Assembly (NCBI GenBank): GCA_016200005.1
Contig: JACQFP010000031.1
Coordinates: 1-64,000 of the forward strand
Source: Verrucomicrobiota bacterium
GTDB lineage: Bacteria > Verrucomicrobiota > Verrucomicrobiia > Limisphaerales > PALSA-1396
Direction: 5' to 3'
Length of the DNA: 64,000 nt
Of the stretch, positions 8,569-16,771 are shown one piece after another. The notes beneath the pieces are model-generated. The model had not been told where the DNA came from. It did no database searches and was given only the letters and a program-made list of their open reading frames with translations. A program made the translations under genes and the position numbers. The stretch's first letter is position 1. The number at the start of each line of letters is the position of its first letter.

Positions 8569-8943
8569 TTAACGCTGTTGTCCCAGCCACAGCAAAATCA
8601 TCGGCACGAGAATCCCCAGCGCCAGCGAGAGCCAGATTGGCCAGCGCTGCCGACTAGAGCGAAACGCCAGCACGATGCCCAACGCAATCGTCGTGATCAG
8701 CGCCACGCACATCACGACCACGAGATAACGAAACCACGCGGTGTGGTACGCTTGCGCCGAGCCGCTGGGAAAATGCTGCTCCACGTGCACCGTGCTCAAC
8801 CGCGTCACCAGCGTGTCAGCCTCGCTGCTGCCTTTCTTGCGGTCGGGATTCATCGTCTGGTACCAGCCCGTTCCCACGAAGAACAAAAGCAGCGGGGCAA
8901 AGAAACAGCCGAGGAACGTGTGAATGCGACGCAGGGATTTCAT
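8569..8943 (-). CDS. PepSY-associated-type membrane protein, hypothetical
   Basis: 124 residues with three hydrophobic helices, at about 8-26, 70-93 and 100-120. The opening RRIHTFLGCFFAPLLLFFVGTGWYQ resembles the first helix of PepSY-associated TM proteins. A short hydrophilic loop between helices one and two contains a His. There are no enzymatic motifs. It is convergent with uppP, stands alone, and starts about 90 bp from the end of the LysM gene. The family hint is weak. Confidence 0.6.
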   Translation of the reverse strand: MKSLRRIHTFLGCFFAPLLLFFVGTGWYQTMNPDRKKGSSEADTLVTRLSTVHVEQHFPSGSAQAYHTAWFRYLVVVMCVALITTIALGIVLAFRSSRQRWPIWLSLALGILVPMILLWLGQQR

Positions 8944-9036
8944 AACATTGGAAAGAGAAATCGGTCATCAGTAATCAGCAATCAGTTTGGCGCTTTTGAT
9001 TTCCGTCTTCCGACATCCGGTTTCCGCCTTCCGGTC

Positions 9037-9642
9037 TCAAGGTTTCTCCGGTGACGGAATCCAGATTTTCTGGCCGACCCGCAACTTCGTCGGCTCCAGC
9101 TTTGGATTTGCCTTGAGGATTTGGTCCACCGTCACTTTGATGCCTTTTTCCCGGTAAGCCTGCACAATGACCGATAACGTATCGCCCGACTGGACCTCGT
9201 ATTCGTAGCCCTTGCCTCGGTCGGCCGTTGCCGTCGGAGCGGTGTCGGTCACTGGCGCCTTCGAACGCGGTGGCGGAGCGGTTATTGCTTTCCCAAGCTT
9301 GCTGATTTCCTTCAAGATTAACTCCTTGTCATCCGCCCGTTTCCTGTCGATCTCCTGGATTTTTTCGGCAAGGTGTCGCAAATCTTCTTCGCTGGCATAA
9401 TTGGCGCGGGGACGCGACTGCTGTTCGCGCAAACTTTCAATTTCCTTCGCAAGCGCGGCGATGCGCTTTTGCTGCTCCGTCTGCGCGGCGAGCAAGTCGT
9501 CCACCGCGCTGCTGAGGCGTTTGTAACGTTCTTCCGCCGCGTCGCGGTCGGCCTTGGCGGCGGCAGCGGCGGCGTCCTGAGCCCGCAGGGCGGGTGTGAT
9601 TGAGAGGAGACTGGCAATGAGAAAAATGGAAATCCGTTTCAT
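9037..9642 (-). CDS. Secreted coiled-coil LysM-domain protein
   Basis: 201 residues from ATG 9642. A signal peptide (MKRISIFLIASLLSITPALRA, cut after AxA) is followed by a long coiled coil (about 25-110, rich in Ala, Glu, Lys and Gln) and a Pro/Thr linker. A C-terminal LysM domain (about 148-198) reads YEVQSGDTLSVIVQAY ... ILKANPKLEPTKLRVGQKIWIP. LysM binds glycan of peptidoglycan, so the protein probably sits in the periplasm on the cell wall. The open frame upstream of 9642 is not signal-like and is excluded. Precise role unknown. Confidence 0.85.
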   Translation of the reverse strand: MKRISIFLIASLLSITPALRAQDAAAAAAKADRDAAEERYKRLSSAVDDLLAAQTEQQKRIAALAKEIESLREQQSRPRANYASEEDLRHLAEKIQEIDRKRADDKELILKEISKLGKAITAPPPRSKAPVTDTAPTATADRGKGYEYEVQSGDTLSVIVQAYREKGIKVTVDQILKANPKLEPTKLRVGQKIWIPSPEKP

Positions 9643-9848
9643 AGGTGGAACATAGAAAGGTCGCGTTCCGAGTTCAAGGTTCAAAGTTCGGGAATCTGGC
9701 GCAGCAGTGATCCGATCTGGCAGCGTAGTCACCGGCTGTGGAATTCCTCTGGACGCGACACGTTCGCAAGCTCAAACTCGGAGCCATGAACCTTGATAGG
9801 ACCAACTTCGTTGAGTATTTATAGCTTTGGCATCAGTGGACAATATGT

Positions 9849-10118
9849 ATGACTAGAATCTCATGCTCAACTCAGAAATACGGCGCAGTATTCATTGTCT
9901 TGGGCACGTCTGCTATCGTCGCCCTTGGTTGTATCGGAATTTCTTTCAGACAGCTTCTAGCACAATTGCATACACGACCTATCACGCCGAAGGAGGGATT
10001 TCATATCTTGGAGGCCCTCGAAGCTTTATGGTTCTTTGCATGTCCCGGACTGTGCATTTTGCTTATCATCGCCGGCAGCCTTCTGGTCCGAAGTGCCAAA
10101 CCCCCTAAAGGAAATTAG
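9849..10118 (+). CDS. Small two-helix membrane protein, hypothetical
   Basis: 89 residues with two hydrophobic segments, at about 12-33 and 58-80 (CPGLCILLIIAGSLLV), and a short loop between them. No recognised family. The surrounding DNA is less GC-rich than its neighbours. Start ATG 9849 has no clear Shine-Dalgarno sequence. It may be real, but it could be chance coding in a 570-bp gap between the LysM gene and prmC. Confidence 0.4.
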   Translation: MTRISCSTQKYGAVFIVLGTSAIVALGCIGISFRQLLAQLHTRPITPKEGFHILEALEALWFFACPGLCILLIIAGSLLVRSAKPPKGN

Positions 10119-10211
10119 CCTCTAAGCAGGCGTCTAACCAGGAGGAGTGAAGTAAGCCCGTCCCTGCAACTTTGGACTTTTGGCTTCGCACTTTGGATTT
10201 AAGCTGGCCGC

Positions 10212-11120
10212 GTGACGGTTCTGGAAGTCATTCATCGCAGTTCGGAGTTCTTGACCAAAAAGGGTGTGGAATCGCCGCGACTACAAGTTGAACTACTGCT
10301 GGCGCATTTGCTCCGCCTTCCGCGTATGAAGTTGTATCTGAATTTCGAGCGCGTGCTGACGTCTGCCGAACTCGACAGGCTCCGCGAACTGGTCAGACGG
10401 CGCGGCCATCGTGAGCCGCTGCAACACATCGTTGGCACCACTTCGTTTTGCGGTCTGGAGCTGGCCGTGAATCGCCACGCGCTGATTCCGCGTCCGGAAA
10501 CCGAACTGCTCGCCGAACGCGCGTGGCAGTTTCTCCACCAACAGCCCACGGTGTTGGAGTCCACGCTTCAGCGTGCGCCGCTTTCCGAACAGCCTGAAGG
10601 CTGGACTCCAACGGCCTTGGACTTCGGCACGGGCAGCGGTTGTCTGGCCATCACGCTCGCGATCAAATGTCCGACGGCACAATTGTTCGCCATCGATATT
10701 TCGAGCGAAGCATTGGAACTAGCCCGCCAAAATGCAGTCCGACATGGCGTAGAAGCACGGATTCAGTTTCTTGCCAGCGATGGTTTTGCCGCCTTGCCGA
10801 ACGGGGTGCGCTTCAACCTCATCGTCGCCAATCCTCCTTACATTTCGAGCGCGACCATCGCCACTCTGGCTCCCGAAGTGCGCGATCATGATCCGCGGCT
10901 GGCGTTGGACGGCGGCACGGAAGGTTTGGATTTTTATCGGCGGCTCGCCAAGGAAGCCACGCCGTATTTGCGACCGGACGGACGAATCATGTTGGAACTG
11001 GGTGATGGGCAGTCCGACAAGGTGAGCGAAATCTTTCATCAACAAAAGTGGGTTGTCGAAGCGGTGCAGGAGGATTACAGTCGGCAACCGAGAATTTTAG
11101 TGGCGCGTCCGACAGGTTAG
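10212..11120 (+). CDS. prmC: Release factor glutamine N5-methyltransferase
   Basis: Methylates the GGQ glutamine of release factors RF1 and RF2 using S-adenosylmethionine. The N-terminal helical domain covers about 1-90. The catalytic domain has the SAM motif DFGTGSGCLAITLA and the diagnostic NPPY tetrapeptide in IVANPPYIS. Start is GTG 10212. It is 302 residues, about 20 longer than usual. The extra length lies at about 115-135, between the RPETELL segment and the SAM motif, and is encoded by the palindromic repeat at 10553-10612. The frame stays open and both domains are complete, so the enzyme is probably functional. Confidence 0.95.
   Translation: MTVLEVIHRSSEFLTKKGVESPRLQVELLLAHLLRLPRMKLYLNFERVLTSAELDRLRELVRRRGHREPLQHIVGTTSFCGLELAVNRHALIPRPETELLAERAWQFLHQQPTVLESTLQRAPLSEQPEGWTPTALDFGTGSGCLAITLAIKCPTAQLFAIDISSEALELARQNAVRHGVEARIQFLASDGFAALPNGVRFNLIVANPPYISSATIATLAPEVRDHDPRLALDGGTEGLDFYRRLAKEATPYLRPDGRIMLELGDGQSDKVSEIFHQQKWVVEAVQEDYSRQPRILVARPTG
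10553..10612. repeat. REP-like paired hairpin inside prmC
   Basis: Inverted arms 10553-10575 and 10590-10612 (23 nt each, 19 of 23 paired) inside the prmC reading frame. The outer 11 bp, GTTGGAGTCCA, pair perfectly. Each arm then folds on itself: CACGCT-TC-AGCGTG on the left and CAGCCT-GA-AGGCTG on the right. The four arm-to-arm mismatches are exactly the positions compensated within each small hairpin. It is the same layout as the perfect copy at 22049-22118. It encodes about 20 extra residues in a PrmC linker. Confidence 0.85.
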
Positions 11121-11135
11121 CCGCTCGTTAAAAAA

Positions 11136-11210
11136 GTAGCCGCCGAGGTAACGAGGCGGAAAATATCGGGGCATTACAGCCGGAGTCCGCCTCGTTACCT
11201 CGGCGGCTAC
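11136..11210. repeat. Perfect 25-bp inverted repeat between prmC and murA
   Basis: Arms 11136-11160 and 11186-11210 are exact reverse complements, 25 nt each, around a 25-nt spacer. The left arm starts GTAG and contains a sub-hairpin CCGCC...GGCGG; the right arm ends CTAC. It starts 15 bp after the prmC stop. It may terminate or stabilise the prmC transcript, but no T-run follows. It fits the same REP/BIME-like family as the arms at 1118. Confidence 0.88.
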
Positions 11211-11289
11211 GGGCGAATCGTCCGCATTCGACGGGCGGGTTGGTCAACGCGGGCGTCAATGTTGGTGTTGAATTCATTTTTGATTTTGC

Positions 11290-12552
11290 ATGGACAGCTT
11301 GATGATCAAAGGTGGCGTGCCGTTGCGCGGCGAGGTCACGATCAGCGGGGCGAAGAACGCCGTGCTGCCGATCATGGCCGCGACGTTGCTCACCGCTGAG
11401 CCGTGCGTCATCCGCCGCGTGCCGAAACTGACCGACGTGGAATTCATGGGGCAGATTCTGACGTCGCTCGGCGCGAAGGTAAACTTGGAGGGCGACACGC
11501 TGCGCGTGCAGGCGGAGAAGGTTCAAGGTGTGGGCGATTACGAGTTGATCCGTAAAATGCGCGGCTCGATCTGTATCATGGGACCGCTGTTGGGCCGGTT
11601 GAGGAAAGCGACGGTATCACTGCCCGGCGGCTGCGTCATCGGCGCGCGCCCGATTGATCTGCATTTGAAAGGGTTCGAAGCGCTCGGAGCAAAAATCAAG
11701 ATTGAAGGTGGCTACGTTCAGGCGCGGGCCAGGCGGCTGGCGGGCGCGGATTTGTTTCTCGGCGGGCGCGCCGGTTGCACGGTGCTGGGCACGGCCAACG
11801 TGATGATGGCGGCGGTGCTGGCGGACGGCGTGACGATGATTGAAAGCGCCGCGTGTGAGCCGGAAGTGGTGGACCTCGCAAATTTCCTCAATGCGATGGG
11901 AGCGAAAGTTCAGGGGGCGGGCAGTCCCACTGTGACCATCACCGGCGTGAAGAAGTTGCACGGCGCCGAGCACGAGGTGATTCCCGACCGCATCGAGGCG
12001 GCGACCTACGCCATCGCCGCTGCCGCGACGAGAGGGGAAGTCACTTTGCTGGGTGCGCGCGCTGATCACATGCACGCGGTGCTGGACAAATTGCGCGAGG
12101 CCGGCGTCAATGTGGAGCGCAATGGTTCGGCGTTGAAGGTGCGCCGCAATGGTCGCTTGAAACCGGTGGACATCACCACGCTGCCCTACGCGGGTTTCCC
12201 CACCGACGTGCAGGCGCAAATGATGGTGTTGATGGCGTTGACCCAGGGCATCAGCATCATCACGGAACGCATTTTTGAAGCGCGCTTCATGCATGTCAGC
12301 GAACTGGCGCGGTTGGGAGCGGACATCGCCATTGAAGGTCCGAGCGCCATCGTCAAGGGCGGCAAACCGTTGAGCGGCGCGCCGGTGATGGCCAGCGATT
12401 TGCGCGCGTCGGCGGCATTGGTGATTGCCGGTCTGGTGGCGCGTGGCCGGACCGAAGTGAAGCGCGTCTATCATCTGGACCGAGGTTACGAGAATATTGA
12501 TGGAAAACTGCGGCAACTGGGTGCCCGCGTCGAACGGATGGAAGAATCATGA
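11290..12552 (+). CDS. murA: UDP-N-acetylglucosamine 1-carboxyvinyltransferase
   Basis: Transfers enolpyruvyl from PEP to UDP-GlcNAc, the first committed step of peptidoglycan synthesis, in the cytoplasm. The N-terminus carries the substrate-binding GAKNAVLPIMAATLL. The catalytic Cys is at residue 115 in LPGGCVIGARPIDLHL, the fosfomycin-sensitive form. The rest shows the inside-out alpha/beta barrel repeats, for example TLPYAGFPTDVQAQMM. Length of 420 is typical. The stop overlaps the start of the next small gene by 4 bp, suggesting coupling. Confidence 0.97.
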   Translation: MDSLMIKGGVPLRGEVTISGAKNAVLPIMAATLLTAEPCVIRRVPKLTDVEFMGQILTSLGAKVNLEGDTLRVQAEKVQGVGDYELIRKMRGSICIMGPLLGRLRKATVSLPGGCVIGARPIDLHLKGFEALGAKIKIEGGYVQARARRLAGADLFLGGRAGCTVLGTANVMMAAVLADGVTMIESAACEPEVVDLANFLNAMGAKVQGAGSPTVTITGVKKLHGAEHEVIPDRIEAATYAIAAAATRGEVTLLGARADHMHAVLDKLREAGVNVERNGSALKVRRNGRLKPVDITTLPYAGFPTDVQAQMMVLMALTQGISIITERIFEARFMHVSELARLGADIAIEGPSAIVKGGKPLSGAPVMASDLRASAALVIAGLVARGRTEVKRVYHLDRGYENIDGKLRQLGARVERMEES

Positions 12553-12953
12553 CAAAAGTAATCAGCGTCTTCGTCATCGTCCTCGTCCTCTACGGTGGAT
12601 GGGAACTTTTTTTATACTGGGAAAAGGTCCGAGACGAAAAGGAATCGAGTCGAAAAGCGGCGACGGCGGCGCAAGTTGTCCCGGAACAATTGCCGGGCAT
12701 GCCCTACACCTTGGAGCCGACGTTGCAGGCGGCGCAAAAGGGCGGCGCCGCCGGTCTGAAGAACTGGTTGCGCCAGTACCGCAGCAAGGTCACCGACCCG
12801 CGACTCGCGTGGATCGAGTTGGATTACGTCGTCCTTGTCGCCCGTGATGACCCCGCAGAGGCGCGTCGGGTGTTCGCTGGCGTCAAGCAGCGGACGACGC
12901 CGGCGTCGCCGGTTTACGAGCGCGTGAAACAACTGGAAAAGACGTACGAATAA
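12549..12953 (+). CDS. Membrane-anchored hypothetical protein downstream of murA
   Basis: 134 residues with one N-terminal membrane helix (VISVFVIVLVLYGGWELFLY, about 4-23) and a soluble, helical C-terminal part. That part (GLKNWLRQYRSKVTDPRLAW, ARDDPAEARRVFAGV) resembles a single TPR-like helical hairpin. Its ATG overlaps the murA stop, so it is probably translated with murA. Topology would be a single helix with the bulk on one face of the inner membrane. Function unknown; a cell-wall accessory role would be guesswork. Confidence 0.75.
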   Translation: MTKVISVFVIVLVLYGGWELFLYWEKVRDEKESSRKAATAAQVVPEQLPGMPYTLEPTLQAAQKGGAAGLKNWLRQYRSKVTDPRLAWIELDYVVLVARDDPAEARRVFAGVKQRTTPASPVYERVKQLEKTYE

Positions 12954-13058
12954 GTCAGTTTCACAAAGAGCAATCCAGCGAGGAACTTTTTGCTGGCTAG
13001 ACTGACGGTGAAGACTTAGGGTGGCAACAGGCAAGCCATCAAACAACGCATTTGAATT

Positions 13059-13577
13059 ATGGACGTGATTTTTAATTGCCCGCACTGCGACCAGGAACTG
13101 GCAGTTGATAGCGGCGGGGCCGGCCAGTCAATCGAATGCCCTTCCTGCGGCGAGTCGATCGTCATTCCCGTGGCAACGGCCGCCAATCTCAAAGCCGCGC
13201 CCGCACCCGTAGCCACCCCGCGATCATCTGGTGGCCAGCCGGCCAGCGCCATCGCCGCTTCGGCGGCGGCGAAAGAAGACAAGCACTTCTCGGTGCCAGT
13301 GCGTAACAAGCCGACCGAGCAGTTGATTGAAAAACCGCTGGCACCGCTCGAAGTGGCGGCCAAGGAAAGCGACAAGGTGATGCGGGTAAAAACCATCCGG
13401 CACACGGATTGCGTTGAGGTCGGTCACGACCGCTTTGATGAAATCGTCACCAATTTTCTGGGCAAGATCGGCGAAACCAACATCGTCAGCATCAACACGC
13501 TTTCGTACACGCACCTGGACGTCGGCACGCAGAAGTTGATCACGGATTACGGCGTGATGATTGTTTACAAGGGTTGA
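13059..13577 (+). CDS. Zinc-ribbon protein, hypothetical
   Basis: 172 residues. A zinc ribbon at the N-terminus has two knuckles, CPHC (about 7-10) and CPSC (about 28-31), of the type in which a short CxxC pair senses or binds zinc. An Ala/Pro-rich linker follows (about 42-75). The C-terminal domain (about 105-172: VEVGHDRFDEIVTNFLGKIG ... LITDYGVMIVYKG) resembles small alpha/beta domains that recur behind zinc ribbons in Verrucomicrobiota, but I cannot name it. The gap of 105 bp before it includes a possible cruciform (12954-13006). Confidence 0.75.
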   Translation: MDVIFNCPHCDQELAVDSGGAGQSIECPSCGESIVIPVATAANLKAAPAPVATPRSSGGQPASAIAASAAAKEDKHFSVPVRNKPTEQLIEKPLAPLEVAAKESDKVMRVKTIRHTDCVEVGHDRFDEIVTNFLGKIGETNIVSINTLSYTHLDVGTQKLITDYGVMIVYKG

Positions 13578-13656
13578 GGCCAAGGAGCCTGGATTCGGAT
13601 TGCCATGGAGGTTCGCCCTTCTTGACTTGCCTCAGCCCGCTCATTACGCTTTCCCC

Positions 13657-14643
13657 ATGCAACGATGGTCTGTCCGTTTCTTGTTACTCGCGTTTTGCGT
13701 GATGGCCTTCCCACAGCGTTCGCCGGCGCCGCTCATCTTTCGGGCGGGCGAAGGCTGGACCTATGAGCCGGTGGGTGGTGAAGGTAAATGGCAACGCACC
13801 CGCGCCAAGGACCAGTTGGAGGTGGCCCAGACCGCCTTCGACAAAAAAGATTACAGCCTCGCTCGGAAAGCCGCGCGGCGCGTGGTGAAGCAATGGCCGC
13901 TTTCCGATTACGCGCCGCACGCGCAATATCTGGTCGGGCGCTGTTATGAAGCGCGGAAGCAGGATGAAAAGGCGTTCAAGGAATATCAACGCGTCCTCGA
14001 AAAATTTCCGAAGATCGAAAACTACCAGGAAATCCTCCAGCGCCAGTACGCGATCTGCAACCGATTCCTGGGCGGCCAATGGTTCAAGCTCTGGGGCTAC
14101 ATCCCGTTCTTCCCCTCCATGGAACGCACCGCCGGGATGTACGAGAAGGTTGTCAAGAACGGGCCGTACAGCGACGTGGCGCCGCAGGCGCAAATGAACA
14201 TCGGCGCCGCCCGCGAGAAACAATCGGACTTCCCCCAGGCCGTCAAGGCCTACGAACGCGCCGCCGACCGGTATCACGACCAGAAAAAAGTCGCCGCGGA
14301 TGCGCTCTACCGGGCGGGACTGGCGTACAACAAGCAAGCCAAGACCGCGGAATACGATCAGAACACCGCCGCGCAGGCCATCGCCACCTTCACCGATTTC
14401 ATGACGCTGTATCCGGACGACCCCCGCGTGTCGCAGGCGCAAAAAATTGTTGGCTCATTGAAAACCGAACAGGCGCGCGGCAGCTATCAGATCGCCCGGT
14501 TTTACGAGAAGAACAAACGCTTGAACGGCGCGTTGATTTATTACAACGACGTGCTGATTCAGGACCCGAAGTCCCAATACGCCACCGACGCCCGGCTACA
14601 CATCGACACACTCAAGAAACGGACGGTGTCTGCGGGCAAGTAA
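13657..14643 (+). CDS. BamD-like TPR outer-membrane assembly protein
   Basis: 328 residues from ATG 13657 (MQRWSVRFLLLAFCVMAFPQ), an exported protein with a signal peptide. TPR-like repeats run through the body: AQTAFDKKDYSLARKAARRV, then ...HAQYLVGRCYEARKQDEKAFKEY, and a late pair near ALIYYNDVLIQDPKSQYA. This is the layout of BamD/YfiO, which scaffolds beta-barrel insertion. No clear lipobox Cys follows the signal peptide, unlike classical BamD. The next gene is an LptE-like lipoprotein 1 bp away, which supports an outer-membrane role. Confidence 0.82.
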   Translation: MQRWSVRFLLLAFCVMAFPQRSPAPLIFRAGEGWTYEPVGGEGKWQRTRAKDQLEVAQTAFDKKDYSLARKAARRVVKQWPLSDYAPHAQYLVGRCYEARKQDEKAFKEYQRVLEKFPKIENYQEILQRQYAICNRFLGGQWFKLWGYIPFFPSMERTAGMYEKVVKNGPYSDVAPQAQMNIGAAREKQSDFPQAVKAYERAADRYHDQKKVAADALYRAGLAYNKQAKTAEYDQNTAAQAIATFTDFMTLYPDDPRVSQAQKIVGSLKTEQARGSYQIARFYEKNKRLNGALIYYNDVLIQDPKSQYATDARLHIDTLKKRTVSAGK

Positions 14644-14644
14644 C

Positions 14645-15157
14645 ATGCGATTGAGTTCACTGTTCCTGGGAAGTTTTGTCGCGCTCGGTCTGACCGGCTG
14701 CGCCGGTTACAAGCTCGGCCCCAGCAACGGCCTGGCCCCGGGCGCCAAATCAGTCCAGATCAATCCGTTCGCCAATCAAACACTGGAGCCGCGCCTCAGC
14801 GAAGCCGTCACTTACGCGATGCGCAAGAATTTGCAGCAGGACGGGACGTTCCGCCTCGATACCCACGGCGACGGCGACATCATCGTGACTGGTGTCATCA
14901 CTCACTACGCCCGCTCGCCGCTGAGTTTTCAACCCACGGACATTGTCACCGTGCGCGATTACCGGTTGCACATGACGGTGCAAATCAGCGCGCGCGAGCG
15001 GAGCAGTGGCAAGGTGATTCTGGACCGCGCCGTGTCCGGCTTCACCACTCTGCGTGTGGGCAATGATCTGACCAGCGAAGAGCGCCAGGCCATCCCGTTG
15101 CTGGCCGATAATCTCGCCAAGAACGCGACTTCATTGCTGGCCGATGGTTCGTGGTGA
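14645..15157 (+). CDS. lptE: LptE-like outer-membrane lipoprotein
   Basis: 170 residues. The lipoprotein signal peptide ends in the lipobox LTGC, followed by AGYKLGPS, the usual opening of LptE-type LPS-assembly lipoproteins. The body has the family pattern: VQINPFANQTLEPRLSEAVT, then an alternating strand region with VTGVITHYARSPLSF and a final helix. LptE plugs the LptD barrel that delivers LPS to the cell surface. It follows the BamD-like gene with no gap. lptD is not in this window. Confidence 0.82.
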   Translation: MRLSSLFLGSFVALGLTGCAGYKLGPSNGLAPGAKSVQINPFANQTLEPRLSEAVTYAMRKNLQQDGTFRLDTHGDGDIIVTGVITHYARSPLSFQPTDIVTVRDYRLHMTVQISARERSSGKVILDRAVSGFTTLRVGNDLTSEERQAIPLLADNLAKNATSLLADGSW

Positions 15158-15262
15158 GGCGACTTGTTGGCAGGAGCAAATCGCAACCTGACTGTTTTTC
15201 CTTTGGATTGGCGAGTAAGTCCGCTCAAATTGATTTCCTGGTTGGCAAAACAAATTGAAACG

Positions 15263-15745
15263 ATGAAAACCAAAGCGGAAGCAGCGCTCGAAATCTTCCA
15301 ACAGGCCGAAGGCAAGGAAGTAGGCGTGGGGCAATGGCAGGAGATCACGCAGGAACGGATCAACCAGTTTGCCGGGGCCACGCTCGATCACCAGTTCATC
15401 CACACCGACCCCGAAAAGGCCGCGCGGCTTTCGCCCTACAAGACCACCATCGCGCATGGTTTCCTAACGCTGTCCCTGATTCCGCATTTGAACCAGAGCG
15501 TTCCTCCACTCGATCCCAAAACGTCCGAAGGGTTGGTGATGGGAATCAATTATGGGTCAGACAAGGTGCGGTTTGCTGCGCCGGTCAAGGTCAACTCCCA
15601 CGTCCGTTCGCGGTTGGCCCTGATTTCGGCGGAGTTGAAGGCGCCGAACACAATCCAGCTTAAACACAAAGTCGTCGTCGAGATTAAGGGTGAAGACAAA
15701 CCGGCTTGCGTGGCGGAAACCCTCAGCCGTCTGGTTTACGAATAG
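15263..15745 (+). CDS. MaoC-like (R)-specific enoyl hydratase
   Basis: 160 residues from ATG 15263. A hotdog-fold MaoC domain with the conserved hydratase segment FAGATLDHQFIHTDPEKAA (Asp/His catalytic pair) and then TIAHGFLTLSLIP. Such single-domain proteins hydrate (R)-3-hydroxyacyl-CoA or ACP intermediates in fatty-acid or polyester metabolism. The open frame from 15164 adds 33 residues with no family likeness and is not used. The gene stands alone, about 100 bp after the LptE gene. Substrate is not determinable. Confidence 0.9.
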   Translation: MKTKAEAALEIFQQAEGKEVGVGQWQEITQERINQFAGATLDHQFIHTDPEKAARLSPYKTTIAHGFLTLSLIPHLNQSVPPLDPKTSEGLVMGINYGSDKVRFAAPVKVNSHVRSRLALISAELKAPNTIQLKHKVVVEIKGEDKPACVAETLSRLVYE

Positions 15746-15808
15746 ACGCATTTGCGGTTTGAGTTCGGACGGCCCGCAAGTCAGACTCTCGATTCAGCCA
15801 GCGCAGCC

Positions 15809-16756
15809 ATGAATGCACAAACTCTGACCCGCCGCGAATTTCTCGCTTCCTCCGCTCTGTTACTTTTGGCCGCGGCAACTCACGGTGCCGAACCCGCCGC
15901 CGAAAAGCCCGAACCAATCATCGACATTCATCAACACACCAACTACCACGGGCGGACGGACGAACAAATGATCGCCCATCAACGCGCGATGGGAATCACA
16001 CAAACGATTCTGTTGCCCGCCGGCCGTGTGGTTGACCGGCCGTCAACTCACGACGGCAACTCGAATGGCCTCGCCGCACAATGCGGCGGCAATGAAACCG
16101 CGCTGGCGATGCACAAACAATTGCCGAAGGAGTACGTTTTTGGCGCCAACGAAGTGACCGACCTGCCAGAAGCGCGGGCCGAGATTGAAAAATATTTGAA
16201 ACTGGGTGGCGTGATCATCGCTGAACAGAAATTCGGCATCGACTGTGATTCGCCGCCCATCGAAATGGTGGCGGAACTGGCGCAGGAATATCGCGTTCCG
16301 GTGTTGCTCCATTTTCAACACGAGACCTACAATCTCCACTTCGAACGCTTCCACAAAATCCTGGAGAAATTTCCGAAGGTGAACTTCATCGGCCACGCGC
16401 AAACCTGGTGGGGCAACATCGACAAGAACCACGACCAAAAAGTCCTTTATCCGAAAGGCAAGGTCACACCCGGCGGCATCACCGATCGTTGGCTGGCTGA
16501 ATATCCGAACATGTATGGCGATCTCTCCGCCGGTTCAGGACTCAATGCGTTGACGCGCGACGAGGAGTTCACGCACGGCTTTTTGGAACGTCATCAGAAC
16601 AAACTGCTTTATGGCAGCGACTGCGCCGACACCATTGGACGCGGTCCCGGTTGTCAGGGCGCGCAAACCATCGCCGCCATCCGGCGTTTGTCAGCCAGCA
16701 AGGCGATTGAGCGAAAACTGCTCTACGAAAACGCGAAGAAGATGTTCCGGCTTTGA
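15809..16756 (+). CDS. Exported amidohydrolase-2 family metal-dependent hydrolase
   Basis: 315 residues from ATG 15809. A Tat signal peptide (TRREFLASSALLLLAAA) leads to a TIM-barrel amidohydrolase of the amidohydrolase_2 group. Metal-site features are IIDIHQHTNYHG (HxH), a His in VLLHFQHET, NFIGHAQTWWG, and a final Asp in LLYGSDCADT. Related exported enzymes are common in Verrucomicrobiota and Planctomycetota and act on aromatic or sugar-derived compounds. The downstream esterase is convergent (15 bp apart). Substrate unknown. Confidence 0.88.
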   Translation: MNAQTLTRREFLASSALLLLAAATHGAEPAAEKPEPIIDIHQHTNYHGRTDEQMIAHQRAMGITQTILLPAGRVVDRPSTHDGNSNGLAAQCGGNETALAMHKQLPKEYVFGANEVTDLPEARAEIEKYLKLGGVIIAEQKFGIDCDSPPIEMVAELAQEYRVPVLLHFQHETYNLHFERFHKILEKFPKVNFIGHAQTWWGNIDKNHDQKVLYPKGKVTPGGITDRWLAEYPNMYGDLSAGSGLNALTRDEEFTHGFLERHQNKLLYGSDCADTIGRGPGCQGAQTIAAIRRLSASKAIERKLLYENAKKMFRL

Positions 16757-16771
16757 AGTGGGCAGCGCCGG

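Noticed and set aside
9643-9848. tRNA or small RNA in the gap before the 89-residue membrane protein
   Set aside because: No cloverleaf, T-loop or CCA-like end was found on either strand.
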